Source: JACMLC01 sp963720235 (GTDB lineage: Bacteria > Acidobacteriota > Blastocatellia > Pyrinomonadales > Pyrinomonadaceae). Taken from it: 64,000 bases of DNA. Of this stretch, positions 27,810-35,468 are shown piece by piece (position 1 is the stretch's first letter; every line of letters begins with the position of its first letter). The translations under genes were made by a program, and so were the position numbers. The notes under the pieces were generated by a model, which saw only the letters and a list, made by a program, of their open reading frames with translations, made no database searches and was not told the DNA's origin. Location: positions 1,674,001 to 1,738,000 of the forward strand of contig OY970389.1 of assembly GCA_963720235.1 (NCBI GenBank), given 5' to 3'.

Positions 27810-28628
27810 ATGAGCTGCAAAGATTGCCGGGTTGAGATAGAAGAGATAGAGCAGGGCCAGAGCCTGAGCGCGGACACAGGCGCGCACCTCGCGGCCTGCG
27901 CTGAGTGTCGCGCCTTTCGCGAAGAGCGGCTTGCGCTGCGGCAGATGATTGCCAGCCTCGAAGTCGTGACTGCGCCTGCGGATTTTGATTTCCGCCTGCG
28001 CGCGCGCCTCGTGGCAGCCAGGAGCGTCGGCGACAACCGCTTTGCCTTGTCTCGCTTTACGCCCGGAGCCTGGTCAATGGCTCTTGCGGCTTCATTTGTC
28101 CTGCTCGTAGCTCTCGGCTTAGTCGTCAATCAAACATGGTTTTCAACACGCACAGACAACAAGTCTCTGGCCGTCGTCGGCAACGCGTCTCCCGTGAATA
28201 TTTCCGCACCAACTTTTGCCCCGGCGCTTACTAGTGCGCCGAAGATTGAAACGCCATCCGTCGTCGAAGTGAATCAAGGCGCGCAGGCATTTGAGAACCG
28301 CAGAGTGGAGACTGCGCGCAGGAATGGTGAAACACGCGGAGCCGTTGCGACCAACGGGTCGGGCAGCGAAGTGGTTGACAATGATTTCATAGTGCGTCGC
28401 CCGCCTCCAATCTATACGCCGCTCGGCATTCCAGACCCTTCCGCGCAGCCGACAACTTTGTCTATTCCCGTGCAGGCGTCTATGAAGCCGACGACGATTA
28501 TGCTCAATGACAGGCAAGCCAAACCGCACAATGTTTCGCTGCGCTCCGTGACCTTCGGCGGACAGGATGTGTTTGAGCAGGACGACGCGCAGAAAATGTT
28601 TGTCAAAACTGCGCAGGGCATCTGGTAA
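27810..28628 (+). CDS. Zinc-finger anti-sigma factor
   Basis: A 272-aa protein. The ZAS zinc finger is complete: MSCKDC at the start and HLAACAEC (His-x3-Cys-x2-Cys) at about residues 27-34. One membrane segment lies at about 90-112 (SMALAASFVLLVALGLVV). The outer part is low complexity and then Pro-rich, with no known fold. GGAG precedes the start. It is expected to hold the upstream sigma factor at the membrane until a signal arrives. Confidence 0.9.
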   Translation: MSCKDCRVEIEEIEQGQSLSADTGAHLAACAECRAFREERLALRQMIASLEVVTAPADFDFRLRARLVAARSVGDNRFALSRFTPGAWSMALAASFVLLVALGLVVNQTWFSTRTDNKSLAVVGNASPVNISAPTFAPALTSAPKIETPSVVEVNQGAQAFENRRVETARRNGETRGAVATNGSGSEVVDNDFIVRRPPPIYTPLGIPDPSAQPTTLSIPVQASMKPTTIMLNDRQAKPHNVSLRSVTFGGQDVFEQDDAQKMFVKTAQGIW

Positions 28629-28638
28629 GGAATTTTTT

Positions 28639-30207
28639 TTGAAAAAAAATTTGAGCAAGAATTCGATGTACGCAAGCTCGCGCAAATTATTAATCGCTCT
28701 GGCAGGTCTCGCAATAGCATGCCTTCCAGCGCACGCGCAACAGAGTGGGCCAACAACCACGCCCGCCGCGCCTCCTGCTGATACAAAGCAAGTGGCTGCG
28801 CCCTTGCGCCCGGATGCGCCGCAGGTCAACACAGTCCTTCATCGTTTGAATGGCATCAAGATGCTTGACCTCCTGCGCCGCAAGGGAGCAAAGGTGGCTC
28901 CGCTTGATGACGAATCGCTGATGGCGGATGACATGCACACGAACATCACGGCAGGGCTCTCGCTCGAAGACGGCACAATCGTCGCGCGTCTGCCGCAAGC
29001 AGAGTTGGAAGTCCCCACGCTGTTGTCCACAATGTATTCAAACGCCGCTGCTCCGCAAGCTTCGCCGCAGTCGAATCTATTAATCATACAGAGCAACGGC
29101 CAGCAGCTTCCGGCCACATTTATCGGGCTTGACGGCGGGACAGGACTTTCGCTGCTGCGTATCTATGGACTGACTTTCGCGCCCGCGCAGGATGCAAAGG
29201 AAGAGAATCTGACTGTGGGCCAGCGCGTGCGCCTGCTCTCTCCCGCGCGTGCGCCGCAGGTTGAAGGCTTAGCCCCTGACCAGTTCTTTTTGAACATCAG
29301 CGAGCTTGAAGGAAAATTGACGGAGATTGCACGCGCTACATCGGGCCATGTGACACGTCTGACGGTGAGCTCAGACAAGCTTTCGCAAGTCATGGTCGGA
29401 GGCATCGCGCTCAACGAGGCCGGGGAAACCATCGGGATGGTCGAATCGAGTAATGGAAACGAAGCTTACTTGATTCCGGTCGCGGCTGTGCATCGCGCTG
29501 TCAATCGCATACGCCTGCGGCTTGAGAGCAAACCGCAGCCCTGGCTCGGAGCGCGCGGCTCGTCTCTCTTTGCGACTTCGCTTGAGCAGATGATGACTGT
29601 CGGCTGGGATCGCAATAACGCTTCCCGTCTGATGAATCTGAGGGCCGGAGTTGTCTTGACCTCTGTGCCGCCGCAGACGCCCGCGTGGTTTGCAAACCTG
29701 CGCGTGGGCGATGTGGTGACGCGCGTCAATACAGGCGAAGTCAAAAGCGCGGAAGATTTTTCATCCTTGCTCAAGGAAGCAGGCGGGCGCACGCCCGTTA
29801 GCTTCACAGTCGTGAGGCCGGATCGCCCGACGCCGCAGGTGGTCAAGGTCAAGCTGCGTGAATCTCTCAATCCGGTGCTTGAGATGGAGGCTGCGGAAGC
29901 ACGCGCCGCGCGTTTACAGAGCCGTGACCCATTTGTCGCACGCGGGCTTGAGACGCTCTTTATCAAACCTAAAGTGGCCCATCGTCTCTACGCGCGTGGC
30001 GGATTGCTCATCACCTTCGTGCATCCAGAGAGCGCGGCCTCGCGCGCAGGACTTCTCGCAGGTGATGTCATTGAATCCGTTGATGGCAAGTTGCTTTCGG
30101 AGACGACACTGCCCGCCGCGCTGCCCGCGAAAATCTCGCTCGGCGTGATTCGTCAGGCGCAGAAGATAGAAGTCAAGCTCGTTGCAGATAATGTGAAGCA
30201 GCGGTAA
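28639..30207 (+). CDS. Catalytically degenerate HtrA/DegP-like protein with two PDZ domains
   Basis: About 522 aa. A TTG at 28639 with AAGG 8 nt upstream gives the natural signal-sequence start MKKN; an ATG at 28666 is the alternative. The export signal ends AHAQQ. Residues 60-290 follow the DegP protease fold, but there is no HV motif, the usual TDLAVL region reads TGLSLLRI, and the usual GNSGGP reads QVMVGGIAL, so His, Asp and Ser are all absent. Two PDZ domains follow (about 300-400, SVPPQTPAWFANLRVGDVV; and about 430-520, SAASRAGLLAGDVIESVDG). I infer a periplasmic peptide sensor or chaperone working with the sigma/anti-sigma pair. The start codon is embedded in T8-G-A8. Confidence 0.8.
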   Translation: MKKNLSKNSMYASSRKLLIALAGLAIACLPAHAQQSGPTTTPAAPPADTKQVAAPLRPDAPQVNTVLHRLNGIKMLDLLRRKGAKVAPLDDESLMADDMHTNITAGLSLEDGTIVARLPQAELEVPTLLSTMYSNAAAPQASPQSNLLIIQSNGQQLPATFIGLDGGTGLSLLRIYGLTFAPAQDAKEENLTVGQRVRLLSPARAPQVEGLAPDQFFLNISELEGKLTEIARATSGHVTRLTVSSDKLSQVMVGGIALNEAGETIGMVESSNGNEAYLIPVAAVHRAVNRIRLRLESKPQPWLGARGSSLFATSLEQMMTVGWDRNNASRLMNLRAGVVLTSVPPQTPAWFANLRVGDVVTRVNTGEVKSAEDFSSLLKEAGGRTPVSFTVVRPDRPTPQVVKVKLRESLNPVLEMEAAEARAARLQSRDPFVARGLETLFIKPKVAHRLYARGGLLITFVHPESAASRAGLLAGDVIESVDGKLLSETTLPAALPAKISLGVIRQAQKIEVKLVADNVKQR

Positions 30208-30219
30208 GCAAAACAAGAA

Positions 30220-30331
30220 TTTCCCGCAAAGGCGCAAAGACGCAAAGAAGGCGGCAAAGGAGTTGAAGCATTCTTTATCTTGAATGTTTTCTTTTGCCTC
30301 TTCCTTTGCGTCTTTGCGCCTTTGCGGGAAA
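30220..30331. repeat. GCAAAG-family palindrome, perfect 28-nt arms
   Basis: The arms at 30220-30247 and 30304-30331 are exactly complementary, with units CCCGCAAAG, GCGCAAAG and ACGCAAAG. They lie 12 nt past the stop codon of the HtrA-like gene. Confidence 0.9.
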
Positions 30332-30442
30332 CTTGCTTTATCCACGCGCAAACTTAGCCGATGGGCCACATTCTGTGCTAAGCTAAGCGCATCTCGATGC
30401 TCGTTCAGCTCAATTCGCTCGAAAGATTTTTCGTCTGATTTT

Positions 30443-31795
30443 ATGCTGCATACTGCTGTCTCGCGTTATCACGAACTGCTGACGGAAGCTGACCTTGCAG
30501 AGTCTTCAAGAGCCATGCTTGATGAAGGCTTAGAGCGTGCGCGCCTGATTTTCGGTGGCCGCAGGCTCTCGCCATACCTGCGCCCGCACTTTGTCACAGA
30601 GAGCGACTGGGCGCGCGTGACGCGCATCTGCGAGACTGTGTGGAGCGCGATTCAAAAGGTTAAAGACGCTGCTGTTGAGAATGATGCTCTGCTGGATGAG
30701 CTTGGCGTGACGGAGCGCGAGCGCGAGTTGGTGGCGATTGATCCGGGCTATCGTGAAGTCTCGCCAACAGCGCGCCTCGATTCGTTTCTGACGGACGAGG
30801 CTTACAGCTTTGTCGAACTCAATGGCGAGAGCCCTGCTGGCATAGCTTATGCGGATGCTGCTTATGAAATCTTTTCCGCGTTGCCTGTGATGCGTAGCTT
30901 TGCGGAAGAGTATGAAGTGCGCGCGCTCTTTGGCCGACAGCAGATGCTTGATGTGCTCTTGCGCGCGCACGCGGAATATCTTGGCCGCCAGCCGGAACGC
31001 GCGCCGCAGATTGCCATAGTTGATTTGAAGGACGTGCCGACCACGCAGGAGTTCGAGCTGTTCAAGGAATTCTTTGACAGGCAAGGCCATCCCGCAGTCA
31101 TCTGTTCGCCTGAAGATTTAGAGTTTAAGGATGGACGGCTGCGCACTGGCGATTTCGAGATTGATATTGTTTATAAAAGATTGCTGGTCAACGAATATCT
31201 GCCTGTGATAGAGGAAGCTCCCGCGCTGCTCGACGCTTATCGCGCCGGGGCCATCTGTCTTGTCAACAGCTTCCGCTCCAAGCTCGTACACAAAAAAGCT
31301 ATCTTCGCAGTGCTCACAGATGAGCGACACGCGCAACTCTTTACAGGCGAAGAGCGCGAAGCCATACGCGCGCATGTTCCCTGGACCAGAAAAGTCCGCG
31401 CAGAGAAGACAGACCATTTTGGCGAAGAAGTGGATTTGCTTGAATTTATCATGAGCAATCGTGACAGCCTCGTGCTCAAGCCGAATGATGATTACGGCGG
31501 GCATGGCATTCACATCGGCTGGAACACGGACGAGATTGCATGGAGCGAAGCGATGCGCGGCGCGCTCTCAAATGGAGACTATCTGGTGCAGGAGCGCGTG
31601 CCGACGGCGCGAGAAGTTTTCCCGGCTTTACAGGAAGACGGCTCAGTCGAATTTGCAGAGCAGCTTGTTGACCTCGACCCGCTACTCTTTTTCGGCAAAG
31701 TCGGCTCGGCCTTCACGCGGCTCTCGTTCACGGAACTCGCCAATGTCTCATCCGGCGGCGGCATGGTTCCGACTTATATTATTGACAAGAAGTGA
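30443..31795 (+). CDS. Circularly permuted ATP-grasp ligase
   Basis: A 450-aa soluble enzyme. The order of motifs is that of circularly permuted ATP-grasp proteins: the acidic metal-binding element VELNGESPAGIAYADAAYE comes first (about 115-135), and the nucleotide-binding lysine loop VLKPNDDYGGHGIHIGW comes late (about 341-357), followed by YLVQERV. These enzymes form amide bonds from carboxylates and amines. The C-terminus ends in a Gly-rich SSGGGMVPTYI strand. The ATG at 30443 gives the family's usual N-terminus; the upstream open frame is just palindrome. It is followed at short spacing by PilZ, an unknown and a GCS2 ligase. Confidence 0.85.
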   Translation: MLHTAVSRYHELLTEADLAESSRAMLDEGLERARLIFGGRRLSPYLRPHFVTESDWARVTRICETVWSAIQKVKDAAVENDALLDELGVTERERELVAIDPGYREVSPTARLDSFLTDEAYSFVELNGESPAGIAYADAAYEIFSALPVMRSFAEEYEVRALFGRQQMLDVLLRAHAEYLGRQPERAPQIAIVDLKDVPTTQEFELFKEFFDRQGHPAVICSPEDLEFKDGRLRTGDFEIDIVYKRLLVNEYLPVIEEAPALLDAYRAGAICLVNSFRSKLVHKKAIFAVLTDERHAQLFTGEEREAIRAHVPWTRKVRAEKTDHFGEEVDLLEFIMSNRDSLVLKPNDDYGGHGIHIGWNTDEIAWSEAMRGALSNGDYLVQERVPTAREVFPALQEDGSVEFAEQLVDLDPLLFFGKVGSAFTRLSFTELANVSSGGGMVPTYIIDKK

Positions 31796-31814
31796 TGTGC
31801 TGAAGAGGTGGAAA

Positions 31815-32156
31815 GTGGTTGACGATTTAGACTCGCTACCGCGCAAGCCGGAGGAAGAGGAGCGGCGTTTCTTTGACCGCTCGCGTCTGATTGTGGATGT
31901 CTTTTTTGACGGCGCGGACGCGACGGGCGTCGCCAGCACAAAGGACATCAGCATCGGCGGCCTCTACATGAACACGCAGGCAGAGCTGCCGGAAGGCGCG
32001 CTGCTCACTTTGCGTATTCCTCTGGGCCAGGAGCAACAGGTCATCGTCAATGCGGAAGTCGTCTATAGCAATCCGGGGCGCGGCGTCGGAGTCAGGTTTC
32101 ATGGATTGACTGAAAAAGACCGCGAGTTGATGGAAAAAGAGCTTCCCTCGCTCTGA
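31815..32156 (+). CDS. PilZ-domain c-di-GMP-binding protein
   Basis: A 113-aa single-domain PilZ protein. Both c-di-GMP contacts of the family are present: RFFDR (RxxxR) near residue 20 and DISIGG (DxSxxG) near 45, followed by beta-barrel strands (GALLTLRIPL, GVGVRFHGL). I chose the GTG at 31815 because GAGG lies 6 nt upstream; a GTG at 31797 is also possible. It sits 20 nt after the ATP-grasp gene, so c-di-GMP control of that enzyme is plausible but inferred. Confidence 0.85.
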   Translation: MVDDLDSLPRKPEEEERRFFDRSRLIVDVFFDGADATGVASTKDISIGGLYMNTQAELPEGALLTLRIPLGQEQQVIVNAEVVYSNPGRGVGVRFHGLTEKDRELMEKELPSL

Positions 32157-32161
32157 CATTT

Positions 32162-32662
32162 ATGAGATGGCAGGAGTTGACAGAGCTTGAGCGCACATTG
32201 CTTGAGCGCAAACTCGAAGGCTTGTTCGGACATGACCGCGACGAGTCTGCTTTTAACTCGCTCGCGCAGGATAAGCAGCAGGCGCTCTTGTTGCTCATGC
32301 ATCGTTTCCGCGAGTTAAAGCTTTGGGACGCTGTGCGGCGCATTGAAAATGTCTATGGCGAGGGCGGAGTCGGCATGAGTTTTCAAGCATGGCCTGTTCT
32401 GCTGTCAACGCTCAGGCGAAGTGGCAACTTTACGGCTTTGTTCGCCAACCATAAAGACAACACCGGAGGCTTCCTCGAACGCGGGAAGAAGAAAGCCTCG
32501 CTACATTTTTTATATATAGACGAGACCGCGGCGAGGCGTTGGGCAGTCCATTTTGATCTTTACAATCCCTGGGCTTCGCCGCTCAATGCCTGGCGACATC
32601 TGCTGCATGAAAAGATTCGCGGCGAGACGCCGGATTGGAAAGCCATCGTCGCGGCGTTGTGA
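32162..32662 (+). CDS. Protein of unknown function in the amidoligase cluster
   Basis: A 166-aa soluble protein. The first 60 residues are helical and charged (ERTLLERKLEGLFGHDRDES). The second half is mixed (KASLHFLYIDETAARRWAVHFDLYNPWASP) and ends in WKAIVAAL. There is no signal peptide, no membrane segment and no motif I recognise. Only 5 nt separate it from PilZ and 26 nt from the GCS2 gene, so it is very likely translated with them. Confidence 0.65.
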   Translation: MRWQELTELERTLLERKLEGLFGHDRDESAFNSLAQDKQQALLLLMHRFRELKLWDAVRRIENVYGEGGVGMSFQAWPVLLSTLRRSGNFTALFANHKDNTGGFLERGKKKASLHFLYIDETAARRWAVHFDLYNPWASPLNAWRHLLHEKIRGETPDWKAIVAAL

Positions 32663-32688
32663 AATGGGCCTGAGAGGAGTGAGAGAAT

Positions 32689-33825
32689 ATGTTTGAACAA
32701 TACACGCTCGGCATCGAAGAAGAATTTCAAATCGTGGACCCGAAATCGAGAGAGCTGCGCTCGCACGTCTCGGAATTTCTGGAAGAAGGCAAGATGATTC
32801 TGGGCGAGAAGATTAAGCCTGAGATGATTCAGTCCATGATTGAAGTCGGCACGGGCATCTGCGCCAACATACATGAAGCGCGCTCGGACATCTCGCGGCT
32901 GCGCTGCATTATCTCAAGCCTCGCGCGCGACAAGGGTTTGGAGATTGTCGCGGCCTCGACGCATCCTTTCTCTCACTGGCAAGACCAGAAAATTTTCGAT
33001 GACGAACGCTATAGATTTCTTGTCGAAGAAATTCAGATGGTCGCGCGCTCGCTGCTCATCTTCGGGCTGCATGTGCATGTCGGCATTCCAGACCCTGAGC
33101 GCGCGATTCATATTATGAATGCGGCCAGATATTTTCTGCCGCACGTGCTCGCGCTTTCAACCTCTTCGCCTTTCTGGCTCGGCCACAACACAGGACTTAA
33201 ATCTTATCGCTCGGAAGTTTTTAAAAAGTTTCCGCGCACGGACATTCCAGACCATTTCGATTCGCACGCTTCGTTCCAGAGATATGTTGACTTGCTGGTC
33301 AAGACCGGTTGCATAGACAATGGCAAGAAAATCTGGTGGGATGTGCGCCCGCATCCGTTTTTCCCGACGCTTGAGTTTCGCATCTGCGACATCCCGACAA
33401 GGGTTGACGATACCATTGCTATCGCAGGACTCTTTCAAGCCATTGTGTGTAAGCTGAACCGGTTGATTGAAAAAAATCTTGGCTTCCGTCTCTATCGCCG
33501 CATGCTTGTGCAGGAGAACAAGTGGCGCGCGGTGCGTTATGGACTCGATGGCAAGATGATTGATTTCGGCAAGCAAAAGGAAGTCCCTGTGCGCGACCTG
33601 ATTCTGGAGTTGCTTGAATTTGTGGACGACGTGCTTGATGATTTGGATTCGCGCAAAGAGGTCGAGCACATACATACAATTCTCCAAAGAGGCACTTCCG
33701 CAGATGCACAGCTCAGGGTTTATGAAGAGACTAAAGACCTCAAGACGGTCGTGGATTTATTGATTGCGCGGACGATGGAAAACGTGCCACAGGAAGCTAA
33801 ACTTGGCGATTGGCATCCGGCCTGA
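32689..33825 (+). CDS. Carboxylate-amine ligase of the GCS2 (YbdK) family
   Basis: A 378-aa enzyme. YTLGIEEEFQIVDP at the N-terminus and GLHVHVGIPDPERAI near 125 are diagnostic for glutamate-cysteine-ligase family 2. Members activate a gamma- or alpha-carboxylate with ATP and couple it to an amine; E. coli YbdK has weak gamma-glutamylcysteine ligase activity, but the true substrate is often unknown. A GGAG-type site precedes the ATG. It follows the permuted ATP-grasp operon, and such pairings recur in amidoligase clusters. Confidence 0.9.
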   Translation: MFEQYTLGIEEEFQIVDPKSRELRSHVSEFLEEGKMILGEKIKPEMIQSMIEVGTGICANIHEARSDISRLRCIISSLARDKGLEIVAASTHPFSHWQDQKIFDDERYRFLVEEIQMVARSLLIFGLHVHVGIPDPERAIHIMNAARYFLPHVLALSTSSPFWLGHNTGLKSYRSEVFKKFPRTDIPDHFDSHASFQRYVDLLVKTGCIDNGKKIWWDVRPHPFFPTLEFRICDIPTRVDDTIAIAGLFQAIVCKLNRLIEKNLGFRLYRRMLVQENKWRAVRYGLDGKMIDFGKQKEVPVRDLILELLEFVDDVLDDLDSRKEVEHIHTILQRGTSADAQLRVYEETKDLKTVVDLLIARTMENVPQEAKLGDWHPA

Positions 33826-33847
33826 GTTTCGAGATTAAGAAAGAAAG

Positions 33848-33922
33848 TTTCCCGCTGGTGGCGCAAAGACGCAAAGAAAAGATTCAATTCTTTCTTTGCG
33901 TCTTTGCGCCACCAGCGGGAAA
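33848..33922. repeat. GCAAAG-family palindrome with altered outer arm, perfect 32-nt arms
   Basis: The arms at 33848-33879 and 33891-33922 are exactly complementary. The core GCGCAAAGACGCAAAG is shared with the other members, but the outer AAAG word is replaced by TGGTG on both arms in a complementary way. It lies between the convergent GCS2 and amidotransferase genes. Confidence 0.9.
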
Positions 33923-33928
33923 TTGTTT

Positions 33929-34858
33929 TTAACTCGCGTGCTTGAGAGATTCGTGTAGAAAATTCTCGAAGATGATACGCCCGTCGCGTGATTCGTTCGG
34001 ATGTTCCCAGCGCGTGGCGCGTGTCCTGTCCCAGTCCTCGAAAGATTTTTCGAGATGAAACTGGACTGTGTAGATAAGTTGTCCGCCGTCGCGCTTGACC
34101 ATCATCTGATTGCGGCAGAGATAGGCGGTCGCCAGCAGTTTGAATCCATCAGGCACGCTGTCAAGCTGTAGCCCGTGATTCTGCCAGACGCGCAGGATTC
34201 GCGCCTCGCGCGTGTAGTCCTGCCAGACACCGGAGTCCTCATCGTTGATGCCGTGAAAGATTGGGTCTGTCGGTTCGATAATGCGTATGAAGCGATATTG
34301 ATATTCAAAAGAACGATTGGCGCGATTCGTGTGCTGCTCCTGATTGTCGAGCGTCAGGACGCGCGCGCCGAAGCTCAGGCCAATCAGTTGATGACCGCCG
34401 CAGATGCCGAGCACAGGGATGCGCGTCTCTTGTATGAAGCTTTGAAAATTTTCTAAGTGTTGAGGATTGTAGTAATCAAAGTCGCTCAAAGTCCCGCTCA
34501 ACACGATTGCCTGCGGGCGTAGCTCTTTGACCACTTCACTAACTTTTGAAAGATGCGCGACATGTATGTCGTGATTCTTAACGAGCCGCTCAATGTTGTG
34601 CCGTATGTTATCTACGGCCAGCAGGGAAATCTGTCGTTCGCGTTTAATCTGCCGCGTGACGTTTGGGCCAAGCTCTTTGACCGCCACTTCAGACACGTCC
34701 GCTTCATCCTGCAAGAGATTATTGACGACAAGCACACGCGCGCTTTCAATCCGCTTTTCAATCGGCTCATAGCGGCAATAGGTTCGCTGGTTAAAAGGGA
34801 ATGGGAGCGGTTCCGGTGCGTCTGCGGGTAAGTTTTCGTTAAGCAATATCTCTTCCAT
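33929..34858 (-). CDS. Class-I glutamine amidotransferase, GMP-synthase-like
   Basis: A 309-aa protein. The nucleophile Cys153 lies in VLGICGGHQLIG, and the His268/Glu270 pair is in QFHLEKS (normally QFHPE). An N-terminal 110 residues precede the domain. Such domains hydrolyse glutamine and channel ammonia to a synthase partner. It may be the distal gene of the nuo transcript (38 nt after the preceding same-strand gene) and lies tail to tail with the GCS2 gene. Its synthase partner could be one of the ATP-grasp/GCS2 enzymes; this is inference. Confidence 0.85.
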   Translation of the reverse strand: MEEILLNENLPADAPEPLPFPFNQRTYCRYEPIEKRIESARVLVVNNLLQDEADVSEVAVKELGPNVTRQIKRERQISLLAVDNIRHNIERLVKNHDIHVAHLSKVSEVVKELRPQAIVLSGTLSDFDYYNPQHLENFQSFIQETRIPVLGICGGHQLIGLSFGARVLTLDNQEQHTNRANRSFEYQYRFIRIIEPTDPIFHGINDEDSGVWQDYTREARILRVWQNHGLQLDSVPDGFKLLATAYLCRNQMMVKRDGGQLIYTVQFHLEKSFEDWDRTRATRWEHPNESRDGRIIFENFLHESLKHAS

Positions 34859-34896
34859 CTTCCATTAAATTTCAGCGCGCGGCTTCGTGCTCAAAA

Positions 34897-35457
34897 TCAA
34901 ACGCGACGCTGTTTCGTATTCTGATTAAACTGCGGGATGGCAGCGCCCGCGCCGGCCTCTGTTATCTCGCGCCTGATGTCCGCGATTAAGGCGGAACGCA
35001 CGCGCGATAAGAATGAACGGCTGCGAGCCTCTGCGGCCTGCTCGACTAATAATAGCATGCGATGCCATGAAGATTCGAGTTCGTCTGCGAGCAGAGAAAT
35101 CTTTGTAATATCGTAAGGCACAGCTACATCATTGCAACCCGCGCGCGCAAAGACCGCAAGGTAACGCGCCGTCGCCAAATCCGGCGAAAGAATTCTGCGG
35201 CGGCCAGCCTTTATCTCGACTCCTAAAAGCGTGTGCTGAATTTCGACTCGATTCTCTTTGGCTGGCACAGGCAGATTGTGCGAGCGCGTGCGCAGTTTCA
35301 AGATACGTTCTCTGTAAAGACGCGGCAGCCACGTCTCGCCCAGAGCATCCTTGACCTCTTCGGCGCTATGAATCATCGAAGAGGGTTTCAGGATTTTCGC
35401 TTGCTTGGGCATCGCAAAGTTTGCGTGAGCAATGCTGGCCGAGATAGCTGTGTTCAT
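34897..35457 (-). CDS. Protein of unknown function downstream of nuoN
   Basis: A 186-aa soluble, helix-rich protein. The ATG at 35457 is 11 nt past the nuoN stop; longer in-frame versions would run back into nuoN. Features seen: a basic stretch (WLPRLYRERILKLRTRSHN), a conserved-looking middle (HTLLGVEIKAGRRRILSPDLATARYLAVFARAG) and a helical C-terminus with ADELESSWHRMLLLVEQ. I do not recognise it. Spacing implies cotranscription with nuoN. Confidence 0.65.
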   Translation of the reverse strand: MNTAISASIAHANFAMPKQAKILKPSSMIHSAEEVKDALGETWLPRLYRERILKLRTRSHNLPVPAKENRVEIQHTLLGVEIKAGRRRILSPDLATARYLAVFARAGCNDVAVPYDITKISLLADELESSWHRMLLLVEQAAEARSRSFLSRVRSALIADIRREITEAGAGAAIPQFNQNTKQRRV

Positions 35458-35468
35458 CTGTGACTCAT

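Noticed and set aside
27105..27887. A 260-codon open frame antisense to the second ECF sigma gene
   Set aside because: The sigma factor is unmistakable and the antisense product has no recognisable feature.
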